Part shown: positions 41,859 through 50,887 of the stretch, piece after piece | How the letters are laid out: the number at the start of each line of letters is the position of its first letter | Numbering within the stretch: position 1 is the stretch's first letter | NCBI GenBank assembly: GCA_963812675.1 | Contig: CAWEWR010000023.1 | Location: 124,001-188,000, forward strand | Source: AP-15 sp963812675 | Lineage (GTDB): Bacteria; Pseudomonadota; Alphaproteobacteria; ATCC43930; CGMCC-115725 | Reading direction: 5' to 3' | DNA: 64,000 nucleotides | The notes under the pieces: model-generated | Databases searched by the model: none | Told to the model about the DNA's origin: nothing | What the model saw: the letters and a program-made list of their open reading frames with translations, nothing else | Made by a program: the position numbers and the translations under genes

Positions 41859-43496
41859 ATGAAGGTCGCCAACGCCGTCGCCGAAATCCTGAAGCGCGAG
41901 GGCATCGAGTTTCTGATCGGCTACCCGGTCAATCCGATCATCGAGGCCGCCGCCGAAGCCGATATCCGCACGATCATGGTTCGCCAGGAGCGGATCGGCC
42001 TTCACATGTGCGACGCGATCGCGAAGGTGACTTCGGGCGACCGGATCGGCGTCTTTGCGATGCAGCACGGCCCCGGCACCGAGAACGCCTTTGGCGGCGT
42101 CGCGCAGTCCTATGGTGATTCCTGCCCGGTCGTCGTGTTGCCGGCCGGCTATGCGCGGAACGTCAACCAGGTCCGTCCGAACTTCAATGCCGCGCTGAAC
42201 TTTCGCCATGTCACCAAATGGATCGAGCAGGTGACGGTGCCCGGCGCCACCGAGGAGGCGCTGCGCCGCGCGTTCACGCAGGTCAAAAATGGCCGGCCGG
42301 CGCCGGTGCTGATCGAATTCCCGTCCGACCTGTTGCGCGAAGAGATCAGCGGGCCGATCGAGTACCAGAAAACGCCGCGGCTCAAGAGCGGTCCCGATCC
42401 GCGGTCGGTTTCCGAGATCGCCGCCGCGCTGGTCGAGGCCCAGCGCCCGGTCATCGTCGCCGGCCAGGGGGTCCATTACGGGAAGGCCTGGAAGCAGTTG
42501 CAGGATCTCGCCGAGCTGCTCGAGGCGCCGGTCATGACGACGTTACCCGGCAAGAGCGCGTTCCCCGAGAACCACCCGCTGGCACTCGGTTCGGGAGGAA
42601 TCGGGATCTCGAAGCAGCTGCACACCTTCCTGCAGAACGCCGATCTGGTGTTCGGCATCGGCTGCAGCTTCACCCGCTCCAGCTTCGCGACGCCGATGCC
42701 GAAGGGCATGCGCATTGCGCATGCGACGCTCGACCCGACCGACATCAACAAGGACGTGCCGGTGGAGCTCGCAGCGGTCGGCGATGCCGGGCTGACCCTT
42801 GACGCGCTGCTCGAAGAAGTGAAGGACCGGCTGCACGGCAAGCCTCGCGGCCGGCTCGACGGGGTGACCCGCGGCATCAGCTCGCTGAAGAAAGAGTGGA
42901 TGGAGCAGTGGATGCCGCGGCTGACGCAGAACACGACGCCGCTGTCGCCCTATCGGGTGATCTGGGAATTGCTGCACACGGTCGACGTCAAGGAGACGAT
43001 CATCACCCATGACGCGGGCAGCCCGCGCGACCAGCTGTCGCCGTTCTGGGTCAGCGAGGTGCCGCTGAGCTATATCGGCTGGGGCAAGACGACGCAGCTC
43101 GGCTACGGGCTCGGCCTCGCAATGGGCGCGAAATTGGCGGCGCCCGACAAGCTCTGCATCAACGTCTGGGGCGACGCGGCGATCGGCTTCACCGGCATGG
43201 ATTTTGAGACGGCGGTGCGCGAGCGCACCCCGATCCTGTCGATCCTGATGAACAATTTCTCGATGGCGATCGAACTAAAGGTCATGCCGGTCGCGACCGA
43301 GAAGTACCGCTCGACCGACATCAGCGGCAATTACGCCGATTTCGCCCGAGCGCTCGGCGGCTACGGCGAGCGCGTCACCGAGCCCGAGCAGATCGTCCCG
43401 GCGATCCGCCGCGGCATCGAGAAGACCCGCGAAGGCACCCCCGCACTGCTCGAGTTCATCACCGAAAAGGCAGTCAACGTCTCGCGGTTCGCGTAG
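41859..43496 (+). CDS. Thiamine pyrophosphate-requiring enzyme, acetolactate synthase large subunit-like
   Basis: A 545-residue TPP enzyme with the three domains of the acetolactate synthase/benzoylformate decarboxylase family. VRQERIGLHMCDAIAKVTSG near residue 45 carries the catalytic Glu; the middle domain has RPVIVAGQGVHYGKAWKQL; the TPP/Mg signature GDAAIGFTGMDFETAVRERT leads to ILSILMNNFSMAIE near residue 462. No regulatory small subunit is adjacent and the TPP site differs from IlvB, so it is more likely a catabolic decarboxylase or ligase. An extradiol dioxygenase gene converges on it. A decayed partial copy lies at 46.8 kb. Confidence 0.85.
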   Translation: MKVANAVAEILKREGIEFLIGYPVNPIIEAAAEADIRTIMVRQERIGLHMCDAIAKVTSGDRIGVFAMQHGPGTENAFGGVAQSYGDSCPVVVLPAGYARNVNQVRPNFNAALNFRHVTKWIEQVTVPGATEEALRRAFTQVKNGRPAPVLIEFPSDLLREEISGPIEYQKTPRLKSGPDPRSVSEIAAALVEAQRPVIVAGQGVHYGKAWKQLQDLAELLEAPVMTTLPGKSAFPENHPLALGSGGIGISKQLHTFLQNADLVFGIGCSFTRSSFATPMPKGMRIAHATLDPTDINKDVPVELAAVGDAGLTLDALLEEVKDRLHGKPRGRLDGVTRGISSLKKEWMEQWMPRLTQNTTPLSPYRVIWELLHTVDVKETIITHDAGSPRDQLSPFWVSEVPLSYIGWGKTTQLGYGLGLAMGAKLAAPDKLCINVWGDAAIGFTGMDFETAVRERTPILSILMNNFSMAIELKVMPVATEKYRSTDISGNYADFARALGGYGERVTEPEQIVPAIRRGIEKTREGTPALLEFITEKAVNVSRFA

Positions 43497-43535
43497 GCGA
43501 AGCTAGCCCCTCATCTACCCAGCCCGCGCCGGGTT

Positions 43536-43582
43536 CCCCTCTCCCGCATTGTGTCGCATTGTGTCGCATTGTGGGAGAGGGG
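43536..43582. repeat. CCCCTCTCCC palindrome with an internal 10-base tandem repeat
   Basis: CCCCTCTCCC and GGGAGAGGGG form a perfect ten-pair stem. The loop consists of GCATTGTGTC repeated nearly three times in a row. It sits between the convergent TPP-enzyme and dioxygenase genes, where a bidirectional transcript end is expected. Confidence 0.75.
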
Positions 43583-43596
43583 CCGCATTTAGAGGC

Positions 43597-44517
43597 TCAC
43601 GTGACGACGCCCATGAAGCGCTCGTGCACTTCGCGTTGATAGTAGAAGATCGCTTTCCCAATCTTGTCCATCGACCAGACCCGCTTCGGGTTGTCGGGGT
43701 AATAAATAAAGCCCCCCGACAAAACTTCGTTGCGGTTGCCCGCCGGATCAAAGAAATAGATCGTCTGCCCGCGCGTGATGCCGTGGCGAGTTGGCCCGAT
43801 ATCGAGCGGAATATCGTAACGCGCGATGATGTCCGCCGCTTGGCCGACTTCATGCCAAGAGTTGAGCGCAAAGGCGACGTGATGAAACTTACCGGCCTCG
43901 GCGCGCTTAATGAAGGCAATGTCGTGAGCCTTGTTAGAGCAGCTCAGGAACGCCGCAACTACCCCGTTCGGTGTCTCGGCGGATTCGGTCAAGGAAAAGT
44001 CGAGCACCTCGACGAAAAACTCGACGACGCCGTCGATGTCTGGGCCGTGCAGGTTGCAGTGGTCGAAACGGGTCACCCGCATCCCATGTGGCTCGTCGCG
44101 CCACATCTCGGGATTTCTGGTCATCGGCCCATTGTCGGATAACGCCATCTCCGTGAACAACTCGATACGATGGCCGGTCGGAACGACGAAGCTCAGCCGG
44201 CGTCCAACGCCCGGCTGCTCGCCTGCGGGCACCTCCTCCGCCTTGGTGCCGAATGCCTCGATCCGGCGCGCGAACGAGTTGAGCTCAGCCTCGCTCGCGA
44301 CCTTGAACCCGACATAATCCATCCCCGGCATATCGGCCTGTCGCAGGACGATGCTGTGGCGGTCGAACTCGTCCCAGGCCCGCAGATAGGCGCGACCATC
44401 CACCTCGCGACTGACCTCGTAGAGGCCGACGCGATCGACATAATGCCTGAGTGCCACATCCAGATCGGTGACCCGGATTTGGATGTAACCCGGTCGAAGC
44501 ACACCCTTCAGAGCCAT
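43597..44517 (-). CDS. Extradiol (catechol 2,3-dioxygenase-type) VOC family dioxygenase
   Basis: A 306-residue two-module vicinal-oxygen-chelate protein. The N-terminal module is GYIQIRVTDLDVALRHYVDR; the C-terminal active module has TRFDHCNLHGPDI (first iron His), AGKFHHVAFALNSW (second His) and FFDPAGNRNEVLSGG (Glu), the His-His-Glu iron triad of type I extradiol dioxygenases. The signature TIYFFDPAGNRNE fits the XylE/DmpB branch. It should cleave a catechol ring beside the hydroxyls. Start MALKGVLRP follows GGGAGATCGCC. The lack of the rest of a meta-pathway nearby leaves the substrate open. Confidence 0.88.
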   Translation of the reverse strand: MALKGVLRPGYIQIRVTDLDVALRHYVDRVGLYEVSREVDGRAYLRAWDEFDRHSIVLRQADMPGMDYVGFKVASEAELNSFARRIEAFGTKAEEVPAGEQPGVGRRLSFVVPTGHRIELFTEMALSDNGPMTRNPEMWRDEPHGMRVTRFDHCNLHGPDIDGVVEFFVEVLDFSLTESAETPNGVVAAFLSCSNKAHDIAFIKRAEAGKFHHVAFALNSWHEVGQAADIIARYDIPLDIGPTRHGITRGQTIYFFDPAGNRNEVLSGGFIYYPDNPKRVWSMDKIGKAIFYYQREVHERFMGVVT

Positions 44518-44653
44518 GGCGATCTCCCGTTCACGTTCCCATTCAAAGCGCTTATTCGCGCCGGTACCATAGATTTTGTGAGTGCCCCACACTTCCGGTG
44601 TCGGGGTTATCGCGGGACCCAGACCCCGTCGGTAGCTCCGAGCGACTCTTGGG

Positions 44654-45079
44654 CTAGTACCCCTGAACCACTAGGTCCTGCAGATGAGGGGTGTCTGTGC
44701 CGGGGACCGTGCGGGTCCAGTGGACGTCCATTTCGACCCTGAGGTCGTTGCGGTTGCCGGTCCCGGATACCTCGACCTCGCAGTATCCGTCGCCGACCGC
44801 GTCGAAGAAGAAATTTATTTCGGCCTCGGCGCCGGGAGGGATACTGACCTTACCCGTGGGGTTTGAATCGCCGGACGACGGTTGGACCAGCTGCCTATTG
44901 TCGTCGAGAACGGCAATGTTTATGCGCAGCGCCTTATTACTGAGGTTGATCGCGCTGCAGACGAAGTGGTCGCCGTGCAGACGCGGCGTGAAGAGAGTGG
45001 TGCCGTCTTCGGCCGCGGCGATGGTTCCGCTGGCAGCGATCAACCCTGCGCCAGCGAGCAGCATGCAAACGTGTTTCAT
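44654..45079 (-). CDS. Exported small protein of unknown function
   Basis: A 141-residue protein with a signal peptide ending near residue 23 (LAGAGLIAASGTIAAAEDG). The mature part is beta-rich, with HFVCSAINLSNKALRINIAV, SIPPGAEAEINFFFDAVGDG and YCEVEVSG; the two Cys could form a disulfide. I do not recognise a family. It is divergent from the winged-helix regulator, with a gap of about 190 bases that must hold both promoters. Confidence 0.7.
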   Translation of the reverse strand: MKHVCMLLAGAGLIAASGTIAAAEDGTTLFTPRLHGDHFVCSAINLSNKALRINIAVLDDNRQLVQPSSGDSNPTGKVSIPPGAEAEINFFFDAVGDGYCEVEVSGTGNRNDLRVEMDVHWTRTVPGTDTPHLQDLVVQGY

Positions 45080-45273
45080 TTGTTTCTCCTCGCGACCTCC
45101 GCAGGTGCAAATACCGGCTGTTACCCTCTGCCGATCGCCATTAGAGCCATCGGCAAATCGAGCTTGCCACTCAGGTCCGGCCGAAGACTTTGCGGAAAGG
45201 TTGATTTTTCCTTGAGATTTGCTTGATAATTCGTTCAGAAGCGCCCTGTCCGATCGGCTTCGGGGGAGGGGAA

Positions 45274-46896
45274 TTGGAATTCATCTTTGCCGATCACGTG
45301 CTTGACATCGATCGGCGAGAACTCCGACGGGGCGGCGAGTTGATCGCGCTCGAACCGCAGGTATTCGATCTGTTGGTTTATTTGGTGCGCAACCGCGAAC
45401 GCGTCGTCAGCAAAGACGATCTGCTAGAGGCAATCTGGGGCGGCCGGATCGTCTCAGATTCGACCTTGACCAGCCGGATCAATGCCGTGCGCAAGGCAGT
45501 TGGCGACAATGGCGAGGCGCAGCGTCTGATCCGGACGTCGCCCCGCAAGGGAATCCGCTTCGTCGGCATCGTGCGGCAGGAGGAGAATCTCGCAGCGCCT
45601 GTCAATCTCTCGCCGATGGTCGCCGCGGATCCGCAGACATCTGTGCTTGCGCTTCCCGACAAGCCGTCGATTGCAGTTCTGCACTTCGCCAATATGAGCG
45701 TCGATCCGGAGCAGGAATATTTCGCCGACGGCATGGTCGAGGAGATCATCACCGCGCTTTCGCGCGTCGGCGGGCTCTTTGTCATCGCCCACAATTCGAG
45801 CTCCTACAGGGGCCAAGCGTTCGATGTGAAGCAAGTCGGCCGCGAATTGGGAGTCCGCTATGTCCTTGACGGCTCGGTGCGCAAAGAGAGCGGTCGCGTG
45901 CGCATCACCGCCCAGCTGATCGATGCAACCAACGGGGCGCATCTCTGGGCCGACCGTTTCGACGGCTCGCTCGAAGACGTCTTCGACTTCCAGGACAAGG
46001 TGGCAACGAGCGTTGCCGGCGTCGTCGAGCCGGCATTGCAAGCAGCCGAGACCGCTCGCTCGGCTAACCGGCCGACGAACGACCTCACCGCCTACGACCT
46101 CTATCTGCGCGCCTATGCGATGCACATCTCGTCGGCTGCGCTTATCCCCCAGGCGCTCAGCCTTGTAGAGCAGGCGATCGAGCGCGATCCGCGTTACGGA
46201 CCCGCACTGGCCTTGGCCGCGTTCTGCTACATGCGGACCTGCCAGGACGGCTGGAGCGAAGACCTTGAGGTGGACACCCGCAAAGGCATCGATCTCGCAC
46301 GCCGAGCCCTGCAAGTGGCGGGAGACGACCCGGGCACCCTGGCCAATGCTGCCCTCGCGCTCTCATACTTCGGCGAGGACATCGGCACTGTGATGGCGTT
46401 GATCGATCGGGCCCTGGCGCTGAACCCGAGCTTCGCGCGCGGCTGGCACATCAGCGGCATGCTCAGGCTCCGGGCTGGGCAAGCCGATCTCGCGATCAGC
46501 CATATCGAGGCCTCGCTGCGTCTCAGCCCGCGCGCTCGTGTCGGTTGGCCTTTCTTTGTAATTGGAGCCGCCCACTTCGTCAGTCAGCGCTTCGACGAGG
46601 CGATACCGAAACTTCTCCTAGCGATCCGGGAGGATCCCACCCTTCCGCAGCCATATCGCTTTCTCGCATCGTGCTACGCCCATATGGGGCGCGTCGAGGA
46701 GGCGCGAGAGGTCGTGCAGCGATTGCGAGCCATTACTCCTGTCGTGACGATGAACTTCGACCAGTACCGCAACCCGGCGCACCGCGAGCTCTTGCTGTCG
46801 GGCCTACGTTTGGCCGCGGCTATGCCCGCAACTTCGAGCAGGTCCGTCGCAACGTCAGCACACCGTCGATGTCGCCGACACCATCATCACCCATGA
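45274..46896 (+). CDS. Winged-helix (OmpR/CadC-type) regulator with TolB-like and TPR domains, 3' end replaced
   Basis: Residues about 1-100 form a DNA-binding winged helix (FADHVLDIDRRELRRGGELI, VVSKDDLLEAIWGGRIVSDS). Residues about 130-290 are the adenylate-cyclase-associated domain seen in CadC-like proteins (IAVLHFANMSVDPEQEYFAD, HLWADRFDGSLEDVFDFQ). TPR-type helices follow. A TTG with GGGGGAGGGG before it gives the normal family start. After ELLLSGLRLA the natural ending is lost, and the last 25 residues (ATSSRSVATSAHRRCRRHHH) are out-of-frame reading of a TPP-enzyme gene remnant. The core is intact, so it may still work. Confidence 0.8.
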   Translation: MEFIFADHVLDIDRRELRRGGELIALEPQVFDLLVYLVRNRERVVSKDDLLEAIWGGRIVSDSTLTSRINAVRKAVGDNGEAQRLIRTSPRKGIRFVGIVRQEENLAAPVNLSPMVAADPQTSVLALPDKPSIAVLHFANMSVDPEQEYFADGMVEEIITALSRVGGLFVIAHNSSSYRGQAFDVKQVGRELGVRYVLDGSVRKESGRVRITAQLIDATNGAHLWADRFDGSLEDVFDFQDKVATSVAGVVEPALQAAETARSANRPTNDLTAYDLYLRAYAMHISSAALIPQALSLVEQAIERDPRYGPALALAAFCYMRTCQDGWSEDLEVDTRKGIDLARRALQVAGDDPGTLANAALALSYFGEDIGTVMALIDRALALNPSFARGWHISGMLRLRAGQADLAISHIEASLRLSPRARVGWPFFVIGAAHFVSQRFDEAIPKLLLAIREDPTLPQPYRFLASCYAHMGRVEEAREVVQRLRAITPVVTMNFDQYRNPAHRELLLSGLRLAAAMPATSSRSVATSAHRRCRRHHHHP

Positions 46897-47059
46897 CGCG
46901 AGCCGCCCGCGCGAGCAGCTGTCGCCGTTCTGGGTCAGAGAGACGCCGCTCGGCCTCGCGATGGGTGCGAAACTCGCAAAGCCGGAAAAGCTCTGCATCA
47001 ATGTCTGGGGAGACGCTGCGATCGGCTTTACCGGCATGGATTTCGGGGGGAGAGGATAA
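46815..47059 (+). pseudogene. Remnant of a TPP-dependent enzyme gene
   Basis: Two pieces match the intact TPP enzyme at 41.9 kb. The first encodes GYARNFEQVRRNV (intact: GYARNVNQVRPNF). The second, in another frame, encodes ADTIITHDASRPREQLSPFW and later KLCINVWGDAAIGFTGMDF. About 265 codons are missing between them, and a further 15-codon loop (SYIGWGKTTQLGYGL in the intact copy) is deleted. It ends at a TAA soon after. It is a decayed paralogue that overlaps the 3' end of the regulator gene. Confidence 0.8.
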
Positions 47060-47118
47060 AAGCGGCGTCGCTCGCGGGAGATTTCCCTCTCGAACTTTCG
47101 GAAATATTGTCTTTAGCA

Positions 47119-49740
47119 TTAGAATTTCCCCGGACAGCCCTCGCTCGCGGGGAGGTGACGCGGCCTCGGTACCGCTGCGAGCAGCGCCGGGATGAAGACG
47201 AGGCTCGCCACGAGAGTGCAGGCGAGGCTGATCAGCAGCAGCACGCCCATGCTCGCCGTCCCCGGATGTCCCGACAGCGCTAGCGAGCCGAACGCAGTGC
47301 CGGTCGTCAATGCCGAGAAAAGGATCGCCCGCGCCGTCGCCGATCCCAGCACCGCGGTCTGACCCGCCCGCCAGTTCATCACAAAATAGATGTTGAAGGA
47401 GACCCCGACACCCAGCAGCAGCGGCAGCGCAATGATGTTGGCGTAGTTCAGCAGCAACCCGGCGAGCACGATGACCACGACGGTCATCAGGGAAGACAGC
47501 AACAGCGGCGCCAGCACCAAGGACATGTCGAGCAGTCGCCGCAGTGCAATGAACAGGATGATCGCGATCGATATGACAGCGTAGATCGCGGCCGAGCGAA
47601 AAGCGCCGACGATCGTCGCACTGGTCGCCTCGATGGTCACGGCTGAGCCGCCGGCGTCGGGTGCGACGGCAGTCACCTGGGCGACGAAATCGGCGAGCCC
47701 CTTGGTGTTGCCTGCCTCCGGCTTCGGCAGGACCTGAACTCGGGCTCGCCCGTCCGGCAGGAGCCAGTCGCGGGCCAGATCCGGCGGGATCGTCTGCAAT
47801 GTGACCGGCTGGGCCTCCAGCGATTTGCGCAGCTGGTCGAGCTGGGTCGGCAGGAAGCGGGTCAGCGCCTGGTTTGCCGCGATCACCACCGCATCGGGCG
47901 CCGCGGCCAATTTGGCCAGATCCTCGTTGATCGCGGCGAGGACGTGATCATCCGCTAGTTTCGCCAGCGCGGGCGCGATCTTGTCATGCGCGCTCTTCGC
48001 AGCGGTCCGGATCTCGCCTGCGGTCGGCGGCGCGGGGGTGTCGTAAGGGGCGAGGCTCGGGCCCATCAGGGTGGCCGCATCGGCGATCAGGGCCAGCTTG
48101 GCCTCCTGGTCCTTTGGCACAAAGGTGTTGATCGACAGCACGCCTGACACCAGCGGCAGCTTTTTCAGCCCGTCCGCCAGGGTTGCGGCAGCGGTGGGGT
48201 CGGGCGCCAAAATGTCGATCGTGAACGGGTTGGTAAGCGGCGAATCTCCGAGATCATACAAGGTCTGCATCGCCTCGGTATTCGGGTTTTTGGTGTGCAG
48301 CGGGTCGGCGTCGAAGCCGATCCGGGGGAGAAGGATCAGGCCCAGCAACCCGAGCATGGCGAACGCGGCGAGCAGCGGCGTGCGATGGCGTCGGACGGCG
48401 TCGTCGAGCGGCCTTGCCCAGTGGAAGCCGACCTCGGCGCTCTCGCCGTGTGGCCGAAAGAGGCTTATCGCGGCCGGCAGAAATGTCATCGTGCACAAGA
48501 ATGCGATCAGCATGCCGATGCCGGCGATCAACCCCAACTCCGCCACACCGCGAAAATCGGTCGGCACAAAGGCGAGAAAGCCTGCCGCGGTAGCCGCCGA
48601 CGCCACCAGGATCTGCCCGCCGACGCGGCGGCCAGTCTCTGCCAGCGCACGCGCCGCGCCGGGAAACAGCAGGCGCATCTCGCGATAACGCACGGAGAAC
48701 TGGATCGCGAAATCCACGGCGATGCCGACAAAGAGGATGCCGAAGCCGACCGAGACGAGGTTCAACGTCCCGACCGCAGTTGCGGCGAACAGCAGGGTCA
48801 GCATCAGGCCGACCCCCAGGGTCATCAGGATCGGGGCGATCAGCCGCCAAGAGTGGACGGCCAGGAACAGCCACAACGCGATCAGCAAGATGCTCCCGAT
48901 CAATCCCGTTGCCGCACCCTGAGCCACGGAAGCGAACTCCTCGTCGGCGAGCGCCACATTCCCGGTGATGCGCACCCGGGCCTCTCCCGATTTGACGAAT
49001 TCGAGGTTGCCCGCGGCATCGCGCATCGCTTTTGTCGCCGCCCCGCCCGGCTGGAGGGTGGTGTGGTCGAGTTTGGGTTGCACCAGCACAAATTTGTAGC
49101 GGCCGCCAAGGTCGGCCAGCTCGCCGCCGAGTAGCCGCACCCAAGACAACGGATGCGGATGGCCGGCGAGCGAGCTCGTCATCGCGTCATGAAACCCCGT
49201 CAGCGCCGTGCGGTACGGCGCGAGGTTGACTTGGCCCTGCTCGACCCCCGTGCCCAGCAGCGAGAGCGCATCAAATAACCCGCGCGCGCTGGGATCCTTG
49301 GCGAGCTCACCAAGGAATGGCTGAGCGTCGATCATGCGTTCGATCAGCGATTCGAGCTGAGCGGTGTCGAGGTAGAGCAACCCCTCCTGCTCGAGAAACG
49401 GAGATGCGTCGGGACGCCGGACGCTCAGGAAATGCTCGTGGTCGCCGACCAACGCCTTGGCGAGCGCGGCGGCTGTGGCGTCCGCCTCTTCCGGCTCTTT
49501 CGCATCGATGACGGCGACGAGAAGGTCCTGGAATTGGGGAAAGCGTTTTTTAAACATCTCTGCTCGCTGCCGCCACGGCAGGCTGGCGGCGAACATTTCA
49601 TCCGTTTCGGTCGTGATGCCGAGATGACCGGCTGCGTACCACCCGGAGAAAATAACGAGGAGTACCCCGGCGAGGACCACAAAGAGAGCGTTACGCCGGC
49701 AAAAATCTACCGAGCCGACGAGCAGAGCCGGAAATGTCAT
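47119..49740 (-). CDS. hpnN: Hopanoid-associated RND (MMPL family) transporter HpnN
   Basis: An 873-residue inner-membrane RND protein that moves hopanoids toward the outer membrane. The layout is one N-terminal membrane segment (LFVVLAGVLLVIFSGWYAAG), a large periplasmic loop, six segments (near residues 270-440), a second loop, and six more segments to the end. FGILFVGIAVDFAIQFSVRY marks the RND motif in the first half. Text such as ITTETDEMFAASLPWRQRAE and FPQFQDLLVAVIDA is typical of HpnN. hpnM lies 122 bases upstream on the same strand. No shc or other hopanoid synthesis gene is in the window. Confidence 0.9.
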   Translation of the reverse strand: MTFPALLVGSVDFCRRNALFVVLAGVLLVIFSGWYAAGHLGITTETDEMFAASLPWRQRAEMFKKRFPQFQDLLVAVIDAKEPEEADATAAALAKALVGDHEHFLSVRRPDASPFLEQEGLLYLDTAQLESLIERMIDAQPFLGELAKDPSARGLFDALSLLGTGVEQGQVNLAPYRTALTGFHDAMTSSLAGHPHPLSWVRLLGGELADLGGRYKFVLVQPKLDHTTLQPGGAATKAMRDAAGNLEFVKSGEARVRITGNVALADEEFASVAQGAATGLIGSILLIALWLFLAVHSWRLIAPILMTLGVGLMLTLLFAATAVGTLNLVSVGFGILFVGIAVDFAIQFSVRYREMRLLFPGAARALAETGRRVGGQILVASAATAAGFLAFVPTDFRGVAELGLIAGIGMLIAFLCTMTFLPAAISLFRPHGESAEVGFHWARPLDDAVRRHRTPLLAAFAMLGLLGLILLPRIGFDADPLHTKNPNTEAMQTLYDLGDSPLTNPFTIDILAPDPTAAATLADGLKKLPLVSGVLSINTFVPKDQEAKLALIADAATLMGPSLAPYDTPAPPTAGEIRTAAKSAHDKIAPALAKLADDHVLAAINEDLAKLAAAPDAVVIAANQALTRFLPTQLDQLRKSLEAQPVTLQTIPPDLARDWLLPDGRARVQVLPKPEAGNTKGLADFVAQVTAVAPDAGGSAVTIEATSATIVGAFRSAAIYAVISIAIILFIALRRLLDMSLVLAPLLLSSLMTVVVIVLAGLLLNYANIIALPLLLGVGVSFNIYFVMNWRAGQTAVLGSATARAILFSALTTGTAFGSLALSGHPGTASMGVLLLISLACTLVASLVFIPALLAAVPRPRHLPASEGCPGKF

Positions 49741-49862
49741 TGGAATCCGAGGCGGTGTCGCATGCGGCGGTCGCTGGGCGACCGTCTCGGCCTATATCGG
49801 AACATCCACCTGATGGGACAACCGGTTGCGGATCGGGGATAGCCCGCCCGCGGCAGGAAAGG

Positions 49863-50498
49863 CTACTGGAAATTGCCTCCTGACAATTCGGCGGTCTTCT
49901 GCCGCAGAGTGACCAGCAGGCCGGCGCCGCCGCCATCAGCGAGCAAGGAGCGCATTTCGGAGCGTTGCGAGGCTACGCGGCTGATCGAACCCTCGGCCAG
50001 CACGTCGACCACCTTCCACCCGCCGCCTTCCTGGCGCATGACGTAGTCCAGCGCGTGCACCCTGCCCCCCGGCGAAGCGATCCGGGTCTCCACGACACGA
50101 TCGTTGCCAAAGGCCCTGACGCCAGGCGCGGTGTCGAAGCGTTGCCCCGAATATGTGTCGAAATTGGCGACATACGAGGCAATCGTATAGCGACGGAACG
50201 CATCCACGAGTGCCGCCTGCTGATCCGCGGGCAGCGAGGCCCAGCGCGGGCCAACGACTTGGCGCAGAATTGCCTCGAGATCAAAAGTTCGGCCGATCAC
50301 CGGCGCGATTGTCTCGTAGCGTTGGCGAAAGCCTGCCGCCTTGCCCGCCTTCATAATCGAGATGAGCCCGGCATGCAGTTGCTCGACCGGTGCCGTAATC
50401 TCGGAGGCGGTCGCGGCGCCACCCCATCCGACCGCGGCGCCGATGATAACGAGCACCAGCCGCAGGAGGACACGCCGGTCGGAAGAGCGGACGGACAT
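49863..50498 (-). CDS. hpnM: Hopanoid-associated MlaC/Ttg2D-type protein HpnM
   Basis: A 211-residue exported protein of the MlaC (toluene tolerance Ttg2D) family. A signal peptide runs to about residue 32 (ending in TASEI). The fold is shown by RYETIAPVIGRTFDLEAILR, VGPRWASLPADQQAALVDAF, RRYTIASYVANFDTYSGQRF and MRQEGGGWKVVDVLAEGSIS. MlaC proteins carry phospholipid across the periplasm; in hopanoid clusters the paralogue HpnM is thought to do this with hopanoids alongside HpnN. It is the first gene of the pair. Confidence 0.88.
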   Translation of the reverse strand: MSVRSSDRRVLLRLVLVIIGAAVGWGGAATASEITAPVEQLHAGLISIMKAGKAAGFRQRYETIAPVIGRTFDLEAILRQVVGPRWASLPADQQAALVDAFRRYTIASYVANFDTYSGQRFDTAPGVRAFGNDRVVETRIASPGGRVHALDYVMRQEGGGWKVVDVLAEGSISRVASQRSEMRSLLADGGGAGLLVTLRQKTAELSGGNFQ

Positions 50499-50887
50499 CG
50501 GGCAATTCCCCTTACGGGAGGCTATCCAACTTCAATGGGGAGCGGAGTTTAGCCCTCAGAAGTGCGGGAAACGTAAATGTCGTTTGCAGGGCGCGGGTGC
50601 GTGCTGTCCTCGCCCGAAATCGGGCGCCGGCTTCACGGGCGCGGGTCCCCCTCAAGCGCTGGCGCTGCCGGATAATTGCCGAATCGGCCCGCCCGGCCGA
50701 GTGGCGGCTTGGACGGGACAGCGTCAATCTGTCACACTGCTTCAGTCGGACGCGGAGAGTCTCCTTCTTCAGCCGGTTCGCCAACCGCCCCTGGGGGGCA
50801 CGCCGATGACCTCCACGGGGGTGGAATAAACATCGCGGGACAGGTTTATCCCCTATGTTTCAAACCTTTGCGCCGGAGGACAGCACC
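50499..50887. other. Divergent spacer between hpnM and the DUF1153 gene
   Basis: About 390 bases with no convincing gene; open frames here are arginine-rich shadows. It should carry promoters for both flanking genes. TCGCCCGAAATCGGGCG is a short hairpin in its first part, and the last 20 bases contain GGAGGAC, the ribosome-binding site of the DUF1153 gene. Confidence 0.4.

Noticed and set aside
43546..43572. Tandem repeat that could be taken for a CRISPR array
   Set aside because: The unit is ten bases with no spacers and is enclosed in a hairpin; no cas gene is near.
50512..50784. 90-codon minus-strand frame in the hpnM/DUF1153 spacer
   Set aside because: It is Arg/Ser/Thr-rich with no recognised motif and no ribosome-binding site.
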